This document shows, piece by piece, positions 7,756-15,765 of a DNA stretch of 43,677 nucleotides (positions are counted from its first letter, which is position 1; the number at the start of each line of letters is the position of its first letter). A program made the translations under genes and the position numbers. The DNA is from a virus, in IMG/VR virus record IMGVR_UViG_3300049043_000116, positions 1 to 43,677 of that record; one strand, written 5' to 3'. The notes below the pieces were generated by a model. The model was not told the DNA's origin. It was given only the letters and a program-made list of their open reading frames with translations, and did no database searches.

Positions 7756-8199
7756 CAGGAGCCCGGCTTGGCTCGTTGGCGAGCTCGACGAGCCGGCCCG
7801 CCGCGTCTTTGACGCTCGGCCAGTAAGGAGCCGCCCCAAGAACCACCGCCAGAGCGATGCACGCGCCACGAAAGAGCAGGTCTGCATCCACTTCGCGGCC
7901 TCGGGCTTGGAGCAGCAGGAACCGCACGAGGGCCTCGCCTTCCTTCGTCTTCAGGATGTCGGCGAGGAGCCGCACGAGCTTGTCGTCGAGCTGGGCGTCG
8001 GTTTTGCTTGCGATCCATTCGGCTGCGTCGCTGACAACCAGCGATTTCTTGTACGGGTCGATCTCCTGCACGAACCGCTGGCCATATCCCGATCAGCGGT
8101 GCCGCAAGCCTGCAGCAAGGCGAGCTGCTGCCAGATGTTGAGGCTAGGCCCAAACTTTGCGTACTCGTCGGCAGCGCCTTGGTAATTCGGCGTCGTCAT
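7755..8199 (-). CDS. Phage protein with C-terminal membrane segment, frameshifted
   Basis: The start MTTPNYQGAADEYAKFG follows AGGAGG. The first 110 residues are helical and charged (IWQQLALLQACGTADRD, then EIDPYKKSLVVSDAAEWIASK and DKLVRLLADILKTKEGEALV). One hydrophobic span follows (GACIALAVVLGAAPYW). Frameshifts lie near 8090 and near 7770, where the true end (PGS then TGA) overlaps the next start. The first gene of the lysis-like block, it may be a membrane-tethered scaffold or regulator. Function unknown. Confidence 0.5.
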
Positions 8200-8211
8200 G
8201 CGGCGGTCCTC

Positions 8212-8475
8212 CTACGTGGAGTCTGCCTCGCCTTCCGCCTCCTCTTGCAGTTTCGAATCGAATCTCCACGATGTCGTCGAGTGCCCACTGGTACACGAAA
8301 TCAAACACGTCCCGGCATTCCTGCCGGCGTCTTCGGTGTCCAGGCGAAACGGCCAACGGACGTGTTCAAAATCTTTGATCGTCCCGTCGCCTTCGCACAG
8401 GTAGATCCAGACGTACTTCCGAGAAAAGTCGATGACGACCTTGCCGACAATCGGATCGTTCAGCACGTCACTCAT
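8212..8475 (-). CDS. Small acidic phage protein, function unknown, frameshifted
   Basis: The start MSDVLNDPIVGKVVIDFSR is chosen because CGAGG lies just upstream; another ATG two codons earlier is less well placed. Readable parts are RKYVWIYLCEGDGTIKDF, PFRLDTEDAG, then VFDFVYQWALDDIVEIRF in another frame and an acidic tail EEAEGEADST. At least two frameshifts lie between 8240 and 8330. The beta-alpha pattern is that of a small globular domain. I do not recognise the family. Confidence 0.45.
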   Translation of the reverse strand: MSDVLNDPIVGKVVIDFSRKYVWIYLCEGDGTIKDFEHVRWPFRLDTEDAGRNAGTCLISCTSGHSTTSWRFDSKLQEEAEGEADST

Positions 8476-8827
8476 CGGCATCCTCGAGCATGTGCTCGCA
8501 CCCGTCTGGCACGGAGAAAAACCGCAGCGTCACGTTCTGCGTTTTGATGACGGCCCGCTCCTCTCGCGTGCGGCGTCCCACCTGGCTCGGCAATCTCCTT
8601 GCACGCCTGGCGTATCTCTGCGCGGAGTCGGATCGCGGTACTCGGAGCGTTTCGGCTTGAAGCGGAATCGGCGGTCGTGCCGGGGCGGCAACTCGGCCAC
8701 GGACTTGAGACGCAATCAGCTGATCCTTCGTGATCGTCCAATGGGTGCAGATGGCAGCCATCGAGGAATGGCTATCCCACTGGATTCGCAGCGTGGCGAA
8801 ATCAATCGTGGCTGTCGTGCCTGCCAT
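8468..8827 (-). CDS. GcrA-like helix-turn-helix DNA-binding protein, frameshifted
   Basis: The start MAGTTATIDFATLRIQWDS follows GGAG. The segment LRIQWDSHSSMAAICTHWTITKDQLI matches the Trp-containing helix-turn-helix pattern of GcrA-type and phage HTH proteins. A basic part (RHDRRFRFKPKRSEYRDP) and a helical part (IRLRAEIRQACKEIAE) follow in other frames, ending SVPDGCEHMLEDADE. Several frameshifts lie between 8540 and 8720. Likely a transcription regulator of the late or lysis genes downstream; the target is unknown. Confidence 0.5.
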   Translation of the reverse strand: MAGTTATIDFATLRIQWDSHSSMAAICTHWTITKDQLIASQVRGRVAAPARPPIPLQAETLRVPRSDSAQRYARRARRLPSQVGRRTREERAVIKTQNVTLRFFSVPDGCEHMLEDADE

Positions 8828-9669
8828 CGCTTGGCTCCATCCAACGCATGATCGTTCGCATGCCGGGGCACAGGTACAGGCTCTGGCCGGTCGCCTCTGC
8901 GATGCTCGCATGGAAAGGCACGTGCTCGCAGTCGGTCGCCCCGTCGTACACGCCAGCCAGGTAGACGTCTGTGCGGTAGATGACGAAGCCACCAAAGGCG
9001 GAGCACACTCGAACGGGCGGCGATCCGACCTGGCGGAAGCCATTGGTGTTTCCATCCGCCTTGGCCGTTCGTGTAATCGTCCCATGTCGAATTCAGCCGC
9101 AGCGCCAGGCGTTCGTACTGTGCCCATCCACGGCCTATGGCCGGCTTGTGGTCGGCGTCCATTCCCATCTGTGGCGGTCTCGAGTAGCGACACGCTCGCC
9201 ATGCCGTAGGCACCCTGCAGTTCGACAAGCCACCCGAGGCCGTTGAGCACGCCTTCATGGTGCCAGCCGCCCAGGCGTCCCAGTCAATTGCCACCACGTA
9301 GTCGCATTTGGCAGCGTTCTCTCGCACCCACCGCTGGGCAGGCCGTGCGGTACTCGGCCAGGGCGATCGTGCGAGGCCCGGCAAATCTGTCCGAGAACTG
9401 CTGCCGGCCGAGCCGCTGGCTGGTGAACGTCGCCTGCCGGTAATCGCGGCAGAAGTCCGCGAGCACCTGTCGGTGCTGTCCTGTTGTCGTTCGTCTCGAT
9501 GTGCAGCCGCCACGATCGGCAGCCTTCGGCAAGCCGCAGGAGCCTGCCGAGGTTATGAGCCAGCGGCAGGTCGCAGTTTCTGGCAAGCCCCACGAAGCAC
9601 ACGTCTGCGTTTGCTAGCCGGGCGCACCTCGGCCACCTTCGCCGCATACGCTTCCGCGAAAAGCGGCAT
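8802..9669 (-). CDS. Glycosyltransferase-like protein, multiply frameshifted
   Basis: Readable pieces in order: MPLFAEAYAAKVAEVR, NADVCFVGLARNCDLPLAHN, RSWRLHIETNDN, GPRTIALAEYRTAC, CDYVVAIDWDAWGGW, LNSTWDDYTNGQGGWKHQW, VCSAFGGFVIYRTDVYLAG and PFHASIAEATGQSLYLCPGMR. The DWD motif after CDYVVAI is the DxD nucleotide-sugar metal site of GT-A enzymes, and the opening resembles capsule mannosyltransferase-type (CAP59-like) proteins. It adds a sugar to an unknown acceptor, probably in the cytoplasm. It sits in tandem with another glycosyltransferase and a methyltransferase. Confidence 0.55.
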
Positions 9670-9685
9670 CGGCAGCAGCAGATGC

Positions 9686-10299
9686 TCAGGAAGACGTAGA
9701 TAGTGCTCTGACGGTGGCGAGTCGGTCGGCATATTGCGTCACGTGTCGGAAGCGTGGCGACTCGACGCGCCGCCGGTCGGCCGGTGATCGTTCCACGTCG
9801 CACCATGAACGTGGTGAGCCGATGCAGTGTGGTCGGTGTGTCAAGCGTGGAGCGGACGCCTTCAACGCGGTAGCCCATCTGCTCGAGCAGGGCAGCCTGC
9901 TCCACCACGGGTGATGACATGCCGCTCGGAGTTCCACACGTCCACGAGCACAGGCAGCATCGGCTGCGTGAGCGCCCACACGCCGCAGTTCAGAAACGGC
10001 CGCACTCGGTCTACGTGCTCGACGATCGCCTGCCAGTTGCTTCCTCGTTCGTCGAAGATGCTGGCCGAGCCGTCCACGATCACCACGTCGGCGTCGATCC
10101 ACGCAACGCGGTCGTGCGATTGCAGGGCCTGCATGATGGCCTTCACCTTCATCCACGAGGCAGGCCGCTCGCCTGCGAGGTTTGCGCACGCACAGGCCGC
10201 ACCGTGCCGGGCCGCGTATGCCACGATTCGTGGCAACGTGTGCGCTGCGATCTGAGCGAACTCAAGGCCTGTCCAGCCTGTCAACACAAGGTCAGCCAT
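9686..10299 (-). CDS. GT34-like (MNN10-type) glycosyltransferase, frameshifted
   Basis: The start MADLVLTGWTGLEFAQI leads into the conserved GT34 pattern: KVKAIMQALQSHDRVAWIDADVVIVD (DAD metal site), NCGVWALTQPMLPVLVDVWN, then WWEQAALLEQMGYRVEG in another frame and FRHVTQYADRL at the end. Frameshifts lie near 10010 and 9900-9780. The family moves galactose or mannose from a nucleotide sugar. Its start overlaps the methyltransferase stop, and its stop lies just before the next glycosyltransferase, so the three look like one operon for a modified glycan. Confidence 0.65.
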
Positions 10300-10817
10300 G
10301 GCCGACGAACATTGCCCGCCCCCGCGTGTCCCACGTCTCTGACCATGTCGAGAACCGCGAAAGCACAGCCTCGCGGCTGGCGTCGCTCGGTTGGTCCCAG
10401 TCGTGGATAGCGAGCCTGTCGGCAATCCCGGCAGCCGTCGAGGTACTCGGGCAGTACGGCGTCGCCGTGTGCCGCGTCGTGAAAAACGAAGTCCCACTGC
10501 TCGAGGTGCAGTTGGCAATCACGCAGGAACCGGCCTGCGTCGCCCTGTATCGGCTGGATGTTATCCACCGCCGAGCAGCTGCCAGTAGGCGAGCCGGTCG
10601 TCCTCGCAGACGGTGTCGCAGAGATCGACGCTGACCACCGTGGACTCTGGGGCAGCGATTGCCAAGGCGGCAGTTGAGATCCCGGCATGCGAGCCGAGCT
10701 CAAGGATGTCCGCCACTCCTTCCCGGCCACGATGCTGCACAGTTGGGCAATGTGTTCTTTCGCCGTGGTCATCTGGTGCGAATCGTCAACGCTCGCAAGG
10801 TACGTTTCCCACGTCAT
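10292..10817 (-). CDS. SAM-dependent methyltransferase, class I, frameshifted
   Basis: The start MTWETYLASVDDSHQM overlaps the rusA stop (ATGA). Motif I reads LELGSHAGISTAALAIA in a shifted frame, and motif II is VVSVDLCD. The DGDRF-like segment VDNIQPIQGDAGRFL and the acidic motif WDFVFHDAAHGDAV follow, then LAIHDWDQPS and a tail ending AMFVGHG. The order fits Methyltransf_24 enzymes, which often act on sugars. Frameshifts lie near 10690 and 10410. Coupling to two glycosyltransferases suggests methylation of the same glycan. Confidence 0.65.
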
Positions 10818-11218
10818 GTGATTCGCACCGTCGTGCGGGCCTCCGTGCCGTATGACTTCTCCACGACACACCGCGGCCGATTTGGCTGTCGTCGATCCAG
10901 GCCACACCGTTCAGCCATCCTCCAGGCCCTTGAGCACATTTGAGCAGTCGGGCCTTGGCAGCTTCGGAGCGTCTGGCTTCAGGCCGCTCTTGCGGTAGTG
11001 GCTCTTCGGGCGGGCGAACACAAGATCGACGATAAGCGTGATTGGTGCGGCGTCTGTCGGCGTGGCCCCAGCCTCAATCGCAGCTGCCGCAATCGCAGAC
11101 CGATAGGCGTGGATCGGGTGGGAGCTAGGCGTGTAGGCGTGCCGTGCTTGCCTCGCACCGTGATGCGTGCACGCGGCTGCGGGACGGGATCGCCTGGCAC
11201 CTCGAATGTCAGCGCCAT
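10814..11218 (-). CDS. rusA: RusA-like Holliday junction resolvase, frameshifted
   Basis: The start MALTFEVPGDPVPQPRARIT follows GAGGG. After a frameshift near 11130 the protein continues YTPSSHPIHAYRSAIAAAA, then VDLVFARPKSHYRKSG, RPDCSNVLKGLEDGLNGV and AWIDDSQIGR. The PD-N-K-D spacing and the WIDDSQI box supply the catalytic acidic residues of RusA enzymes. It ends VEKSYGTEARTTVRIT, where a second shift near 10890 is bridged. It cuts four-way DNA junctions during phage recombination or packaging and lies in the same module as RecT and the sliding clamp. Confidence 0.8.
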
Positions 11219-11367
11219 CAGCCGGCCCTCGCAGCGAGGTACAAGCCGACGTTTGCAAACGCATACCCTAGGTAGGCGAGGCCCAACCCGACCTTGCCAT
11301 GCAGGGCCAAGTCTGCCGCCACCACGAGGTAGATGCCGCCGGTCAGTGCTATGAGCCACGGTGCCAT
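11218..11367 (-). CDS. Small two-span membrane protein
   Basis: A 49-residue frame starting MAPWLIALTGGIYLVVAADL, with a second hydrophobic stretch VGLGLAYLGYAFANVGLYL and a short basic end. It is intact, and its TGA overlaps the rusA ATG. Two short membrane helices with a Lys between them suit an inner-membrane peptide. I recall very similar peptides beside rusA-type genes in phages from memory only. Function unknown. Confidence 0.5.
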   Translation of the reverse strand: MAPWLIALTGGIYLVVAADLALHGKVGLGLAYLGYAFANVGLYLAARAG

Positions 11368-11388
11368 GCACGCAGCATGGCGAACGTG

Positions 11389-11713
11389 TCAAACGATCAG
11401 CGCGGCTGGCAAATGCCACGCCGCCACTTGGAGACCTTGGAGAACGTGTCTTCCGGTGGCTCTGCACGCCGCATGGCGATAGTGCCGCTCTCGGCACTCT
11501 CTGGCACGCTCGGCGATTTCCTCTGGCGTCGGGTTGACCTCTTTCGGCGACGGCCGCTGCCGCTCGCGGCGGCGGCAGCCCGTAGGTCGCCACCGCGCGA
11601 GCCAGGCCGGCGTGCGAAAGCCCGAGCCGCTGGGCGATCTCCGCCCGTCTGATGCTGTTGTCAGCCCACAGCTTGAACAGCAGCGGGACGTCTACAGGCT
11701 TTGCATAACCCAT
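11389..11713 (-). CDS. Helix-turn-helix DNA-binding protein, frameshifted
   Basis: The start MGYAKPVDVPLLFKLWADN overlaps the sliding clamp stop and follows a GGGGGA site. Residues 14-45 form a helix-turn-helix (LWADNSIRRAEIAQRLGLSHAGLARAV), as in GcrA or homeodomain-like regulators. After a frameshift near 11560 a basic part follows (PSPKEVNPTPEEIAERAREC), ending AAWHLPAALIV. Probably an early-gene regulator. Confidence 0.55.
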
Positions 11714-12826
11714 CAGGCGTCCCCCGCCAACGGCATGATGATTCCCTTCACGTCGCCGCATCGCAGCTGCACGGCGTCGCCGGGGCCGCCAGCCTCGATC
11801 TCCACAAACGGCTCGTCGTCCGCGTCGAGGCCGGCCACGAAGTCGAGGACGAATCGGGGGTCGAGCTTGACGATGGTGGCGTAGCCGCACGTCGGCAGGT
11901 CGCACGTCACGGTCGCCTCGCCGGCCTCGCTCGACTTACTCGTCAGCTTGAGCACGCTGCCGAACGTGTAATCCACCGCCCTTGCTCTGCTCGCTCGTGC
12001 AGACTGCAGCCGCGCGGGTCGCAGCCTCCAGAGCACGCACAGGCAAGACGCTCGCCTGAATGTCGCGAGACGGGAACACGTCACGCCACCTCGGGAACCG
12101 GCCATCGACGAGCCGGGCCGTGATCGTTGCCGCCGTCCGTGGTACACACAACTTCCGACTTCGTCGCCTCGAGCTGCACGCTGCCTTCGGTGCCGGTCGC
12201 CAGCGTGGCCATGAGCCGGATCGCACGGGCCGGGATCAGCGTCGTGCTGTCATCAACCGCCTGGTCGGTCTCGACCTCCACGCACGACAGCCGCCGGCCG
12301 TCAGTGGCCACGAGCGTGGCGTTGCCATCCGCCACCTCGACGAGCACGGCCCCGATGGCGAACCGGCTGGACTCCTGATCCGTGGCGTAGGCCACGGCCT
12401 TGATCGCACGCACGAACTGGTCAGCAGGCATGCGGCAGACGGGCTTCGCCTCGGTCGGCTCCCAACTCGGAAACTCCACCGCAGACTCAGTGGGAATTTC
12501 CCACTTCCGCCACCGGCCTTGATCGTGCAGCGCGCGTCGCATCTGGCACGACGTGCACCTCGGCGTCACGCGCACGCTGCGGAGGATCTGAAGCAGCCGG
12601 GCCGCCGGCACAAGGAACGGCTCGCAGTGCTGGCCGATCTCACGGTCGATCCGCACCTCGAGGTCGGTGCCAGAGATCAGCCCGTCACCGATCCGCACGT
12701 TCTGCAGGATCGGCTTTGGCGTGTGCCCCGGCACTGCCCTCATCACCGCCGCCAGGGCGTCGAGGAGTTCGCCAGCCGTAGATGAAATCCGCCAATCTTC
12801 GCCTTCGTCTTCGTTGCTGTCGCCAT
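11713..12826 (-). CDS. dnaN: DNA polymerase III sliding clamp (beta subunit) homologue
   Basis: The start MATATKTKAKIGGF follows AAAGGA. Bridging several frameshifts gives about 370 residues, the usual clamp length. Domain I shows PKPILQNVRIGDGLISGTDLEV and FLVPAARLLQIL. Domain II shows CRMPADQFVRAIKAVAYATDQ, RFAIGAVLVEV and LVATDGRRLSCVEVE. Domain III shows LVDGRFPRWRDVFP and the final VKGIIMPLAGDA, matching the C-terminal MPMRL-type strand of bacterial clamps. The ring tethers polymerase to DNA. A phage-borne clamp suggests the phage redirects host polymerase. Frameshifts lie near 12790, 12520, 12110 and 11975. Confidence 0.75.
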
Positions 12827-12935
12827 GTCGAGAGTCCTTTCTCGTGAGTGAAATACCTACCATGATCCCGAGGCCGAACGTCAGCATCAGGATGATTTCG
12901 CCAAGTGACACGAGCACCAGATCACGCACGCTCAT
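12784..12935 (-). CDS. Small membrane protein overlapping the clamp gene
   Basis: It starts MSVRDLVLVSLGEIILML after a perfect GGAGG site 6 bases upstream and has one strong membrane helix (about residues 8-28, ending GLGIMVGISL), then a charged tail (RKDSRHGDSNEDEGEDW). Its frame runs into the clamp gene because of a frameshift near 12790, so the true stop cannot be placed. The ATG overlaps the stop of the upstream small gene. Function unknown. Confidence 0.45.
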
Positions 12936-13126
12936 GGATCGCCTCCAGCTTTTCGACGCCGCTGCGACAGGCGGATGCACCGCACCATCAGCTGCTCGAT
13001 CGTGTCGGCCGACCGCTCGTGAAACTTCCTTGCGTCATCGTCGAGGTCGTCTTTCCACATCTGCATACGCAGCATCTGCATCAGCATGCGAGGGGCCGGG
13101 AGTGGGTGCGGGTTGTCAGTCGGCAT
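12932..13126 (-). CDS. Small Met-rich helical protein
   Basis: The chosen start MPTDNPHPLPAPRMLMQML follows GGAGG with ideal spacing; an upstream in-frame ATG would overlap the LexA-like gene too far. The 64-residue protein has a Met-rich helix, an acidic patch KDDLDDDARKF and a basic end. Its stop overlaps the next start. I do not recognise it; length and position suit an early-region regulator or host-takeover protein. Confidence 0.5.
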   Translation of the reverse strand: MPTDNPHPLPAPRMLMQMLRMQMWKDDLDDDARKFHERSADTIEQLMVRCIRLSQRRRKAGGDP

Positions 13127-13364
13127 TCGGAACCTCCACCACGCGAAGCGTGCGGCTTTTGTTTTCCTCCCACGTGACCAGGCCCTTGCAGGCGCAGCGG
13201 CCACAGGTGCGACATCACGGCGTTTGTGTTGCTGAAACCAAAGTGCTCACACACGTCGCGCACCGTAGGCGCAGTAACCGCGCGCGTTGCGGTAGTCGCG
13301 GACGTAGGCGAGCACCTCGAGCTGGCGGGCGGTAGGCGGGCGTTTGGATATCATCGTGGTCATT
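13116..13364 (-). CDS. LexA-like winged-helix DNA-binding protein
   Basis: The start MTTMISKRPPTARQLEV follows AAAGGAG. It matches only the LexA DNA-binding domain: RPPTARQLEVLAYVRDY, then a short frameshifted stretch, RDVCEHFGFSNTNAVMSHLWPLRLQG (recognition helix), and SRTLRVVEVP as the wing. At about 80 residues there is no autoproteolysis domain, so it cannot self-cleave like LexA. It may act as a phage repressor or regulator of early genes. Frameshifts lie near 13275 and 13180. Confidence 0.65.
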
Positions 13365-13380
13365 GCGAACTCCTTTCGCG

Positions 13381-14249
13381 TTAAGTTGTCGCCTTCTGTG
13401 CAAGCGCGGCCTGCTTCCTACGCCACGCCACGTACTGCTCGTCGGTCATGTTCTGGCAAGCGTCATCCCGCCACATGCGGGTAGAGACGACGGGAGCCCT
13501 TGGTGTGTCGTCCGGCCTCCGGCTCTGGATGGTTCCGCCCTTTTCCTGAGAGCGAGCTAGCCACCTAACAGCAAACGCACGCCAGTTCTTCCTGTGGGCC
13601 TTGGCTTGGTTTGCAAGCAGCCACTGGTGCATCCGTGCCAGTTCTGCCTTTCAGGTCGCACGCTGGGTACGCCACAGCCCATTGGCTGCGGTCTGAGTCA
13701 GTGACTCCCTGCCAGCCTGATTCCAAGTCCCACACCAACGCATCTTTTTTCCGAGGACGCTTCCGCTCCTGCGGAACGTCCGTCGGAACAACAGGCGGCA
13801 GCCTGTTGTTTTTCTTGGTCTTGGGTATGGGGAAGGGGAAGGGGAAGGGTGGCATGCGAATCGCAATGCGATCGCAATGCGTCTCGCATGCCGGACGCAT
13901 CGTCCCACCTAGCCTCAGCTGCTTTTTTTGCTGCTTCTTTCCGCTTTTCCGACTGCTCTATGGCGTACTTTCTTTCCCTCTCAAGCCTTGGATGCGACAG
14001 CCTTTCGTCTGGCGTTCCCTGCTCAAGCACCACCAGGCGGCGTCTGACGGCCTGCCAGTCGGACTGATCCATGCCGCCACCAATTCGGCAGCACGTTTCG
14101 ACATCGTTTGGAAGCCCGCCGTGCTCCCATGCGTAGTACAGAAGCCTGTGATATGCACCAAACTGTGCGTTCGTCATGTCCACGCATGACGAAACGATGT
14201 CGGCTACGAACACGCCGAGTACCGGGATGCGTTGACGCTGCGGCCTCAT
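13381..14249 (-). CDS. DUF1376-type phage replication protein, frameshifted
   Basis: The start MRPQRQRIPVLGVFVAD follows GGAG. The N-terminal domain matches DUF1376/YdaU: DMTNAQFGAYHRLLYYAWEHG, LPNDVETCCRIGG, DWQAVRRRLV and the basic RLERERKYAIEQSEKRKEAAKKAAEARW helix, which is common in phage replication initiators. A variable linker rich in Leu-Pro follows, and then a C-terminal helical part (KNWRAFAVRWLARS, DEQYVAWRRKQAAL). Frameshifts lie near 13800-13640. The linker DNA contains tandem and inverted repeats, as in lambda gene O. Confidence 0.65.
13829..13892. other. Candidate replication origin: repeat cluster inside the replication gene
   Basis: A purine run of about 3.5 GGGGAA units (13829-13849) is followed by an inverted repeat GGCATGCGA (13851-13859) and TCGCATGCC (13884-13892). 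Between its arms, two near-identical tandem units TCGCAATGCGA lie at 13861-13871 and 13872-13881. Iterons inside the linker of a replication-initiator gene are how lambda-type origins are built. Here it sits in a DUF1376-type gene. The role is inferred from layout only. Confidence 0.45.
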
Positions 14250-14605
14250 TGAATGCTCCACGACATTTCGGAAAGATTGCCTTCACTGTCAACACTGGAC
14301 AGGCCAGGCATGCCGTTGCTGTCCTTGTGAAACAACTTCCGCAGAAGCCTGTGGGCGTGAGCGTTGCCAAGGCGATTGGCCGTCATGGCGTCGAGCACCC
14401 GCTGGTGCAGCTCCTGCTGCTGCTCAGGCGTCAAGTCTTCGATCAAAACCAGAAAGTCGCTCCAATGCGGGCGGCCTTTGTTTCATCCAAATCTTTTTCA
14501 ACCTTGACGCTGCCGCTGATCGGCGGCACTCGGCCTGCCTGAGTTGTGTGGCTTCGGGCTTCGCCCAATCTCTTGAAGCCACTGCGGTAGTTCTTGGTTG
14601 CTCAC
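14246..14605 (-). CDS. Early-region helical protein, frameshifted
   Basis: It starts at GTG (reads SNQELPQWLQEIGRSP) after GGAGG and overlaps the previous stop (GTGA). Readable parts are SVKVEKDLDETKAARIG, SDFLVLIEDLTPEQQQELHQ and RVLDAMTANRLGNAHAHRLL, ending LSEMSWSIQ. Its own stop overlaps the start of the replication protein. Frameshifts lie near 14540 and 14470. The layout, directly before a replication initiator, suits an accessory replication or helicase-loading factor, which is a guess. Confidence 0.45.
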
Positions 14606-15397
14606 GACGCACCCTCCTTCGCGTAGACATCTGCGCTTGCCTTCGCATTGCTACTAATTCATCAAGCAAATCTGCTTCTGCATCAGCACTGAGACTGCGA
14701 CTTTTCAAAACTGACACGAGTTGCTCCGCTTTTTTGTAAGCCGCAAGACGCTCAATCGCGGTACGAAACTCGGCGAGCCGAGTGTCACAACAAACTCGCG
14801 CACCGCAAGAAAAACGTTGCCGCACAGATACAGACATCAAAAAAACGTGCGGGTCTTGTTGTCCACAAATCGTCAACAGAAATCCGTCCACATCAGAAGT
14901 GCCAGGATGTTCAAGTTCATAAACGGAAGCCTTGTCAAGAACGGTTGCGACAACATCGCTTTCTGGATTAAGACGGCCGAATAAATGCTGTCTCGCGGCC
15001 TCAGAAAATCCGCCTTCAACGCAAAGTAACGTTTCAAGGATCGCTCGATCCCATGGACAAAGGCGACTCCAATCTGGTTCGTCGTCTGGCACACGCTCTG
15101 CAGCATCGCTAGCGTCTAACTCAAACGATTGCCTTACAGATTGGTGTAATCCAGCAGGAAGCGTCCTCAGTACCTTGTCTGACTTCCCTACGTTGCAATC
15201 GGAGCAGCACGTCGCGTAGTTGCTTGGGTGGTTGCGCCGCCAAGACTGACTGGATAAACGTGGTCAATCTGAAATGAGACAGAAAGCGAGACTCCATCTA
15301 CAGCGCATTTGCCGCAGTAAACACAGCGAAAATCGTCTCTCTCAAAAATTTCAAACCTCAGCTTGGCGGATATCAGCTGTCGGCGGTTGTCGCTCAC
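14602..15397 (-). CDS. HNH endonuclease with a long helical extension, frameshifted
   Basis: It starts at GTG (SDNRRQLISAKLRFEIFE) after GGAGGGTGG. The HNH core follows: RDDFRCVYCGKCA, FQIDHVYPVSLGGAT, then in the next frame CCSDCNVGKSDKVLR. These give the CxxC zinc pairs and the DH catalytic pair. The extension of about 170 residues includes WSRLCPWDRAILETLLCVEGG and LSADAEADLLDELVAMRRQ. One frameshift near 15210 splits the HNH domain and another near 14640 hides the true end, ADVYAKEGAS. It could be a homing-type nuclease or aid recombination. Confidence 0.65.
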
Positions 15398-15696
15398 GCC
15401 ACCCTCCATTCCCGTTCCCCGCGTCCACTGGCGCTGGTGACGATCCGCCCCGTGGCGACGATCTGCCCGCACTTCGCAAGCTCGTGAATCCGCTTGTTCA
15501 CTTGGTGGGCGAGCAGCCCGCATCGAGCCGCGATACCACTGGCCCCAGCCGGGCCGTGGCTCAACGCCTCGAGGATCGCCGCGTGGTGCTCGCCTCGGAA
15601 CGTCTTCGCGTCAGCAGCTGCGGCCTTGCTCGTCACCGGATCGGTGCGGCGGAAGAGCGGCAGCGTGTCCAGCGTTTCGGCGTAGTAGTCGCTCAT
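15394..15696 (-). CDS. Winged-helix phage protein
   Basis: The start MSDYYAETLDTLPLFRRTD follows AAAGGA, better than an ATG 17 codons earlier. The TDPVTSKAAA motif is frequent in small phage winged-helix proteins. The wHTH spans residues 40-85 (HHAAILEALSHGPAGASGIAARCG, HQVNKRIHELAKCGQIV), and a basic wing follows. The product is intact at 100 residues, and its stop overlaps the HNH gene start. It probably binds DNA in early regulation. The 70-base gap 15697-15765 shows no gene. Confidence 0.6.
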   Translation of the reverse strand: MSDYYAETLDTLPLFRRTDPVTSKAAAADAKTFRGEHHAAILEALSHGPAGASGIAARCGLLAHQVNKRIHELAKCGQIVATGRIVTSASGRGEREWRVA

Positions 15697-15765
15697 GGAA
15701 TCCTTTCCGTGTATTAGCCCACGGCGCCTTGGGCAGCGCTTCGGCAAGGGCTGTGCCGGAGGTGT

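Noticed and set aside
8250-8270. Tandem TTCGAATCGAATC as an operator
   Set aside because: It lies inside the coding sequence of gene 8212-8475 and is explained by its codons.
3955-12826. Natural decay of the phage (many pseudogenes)
   Set aside because: Essential and accessory genes are hit alike, motifs are intact on both sides of each shift, and the window contains raw-read adapters; sequencing indels explain it better.
13116-13364. A full LexA repressor
   Set aside because: Only the DNA-binding domain is present (about 80 residues); there is no Ala-Gly cleavage site or Ser-Lys protease domain.
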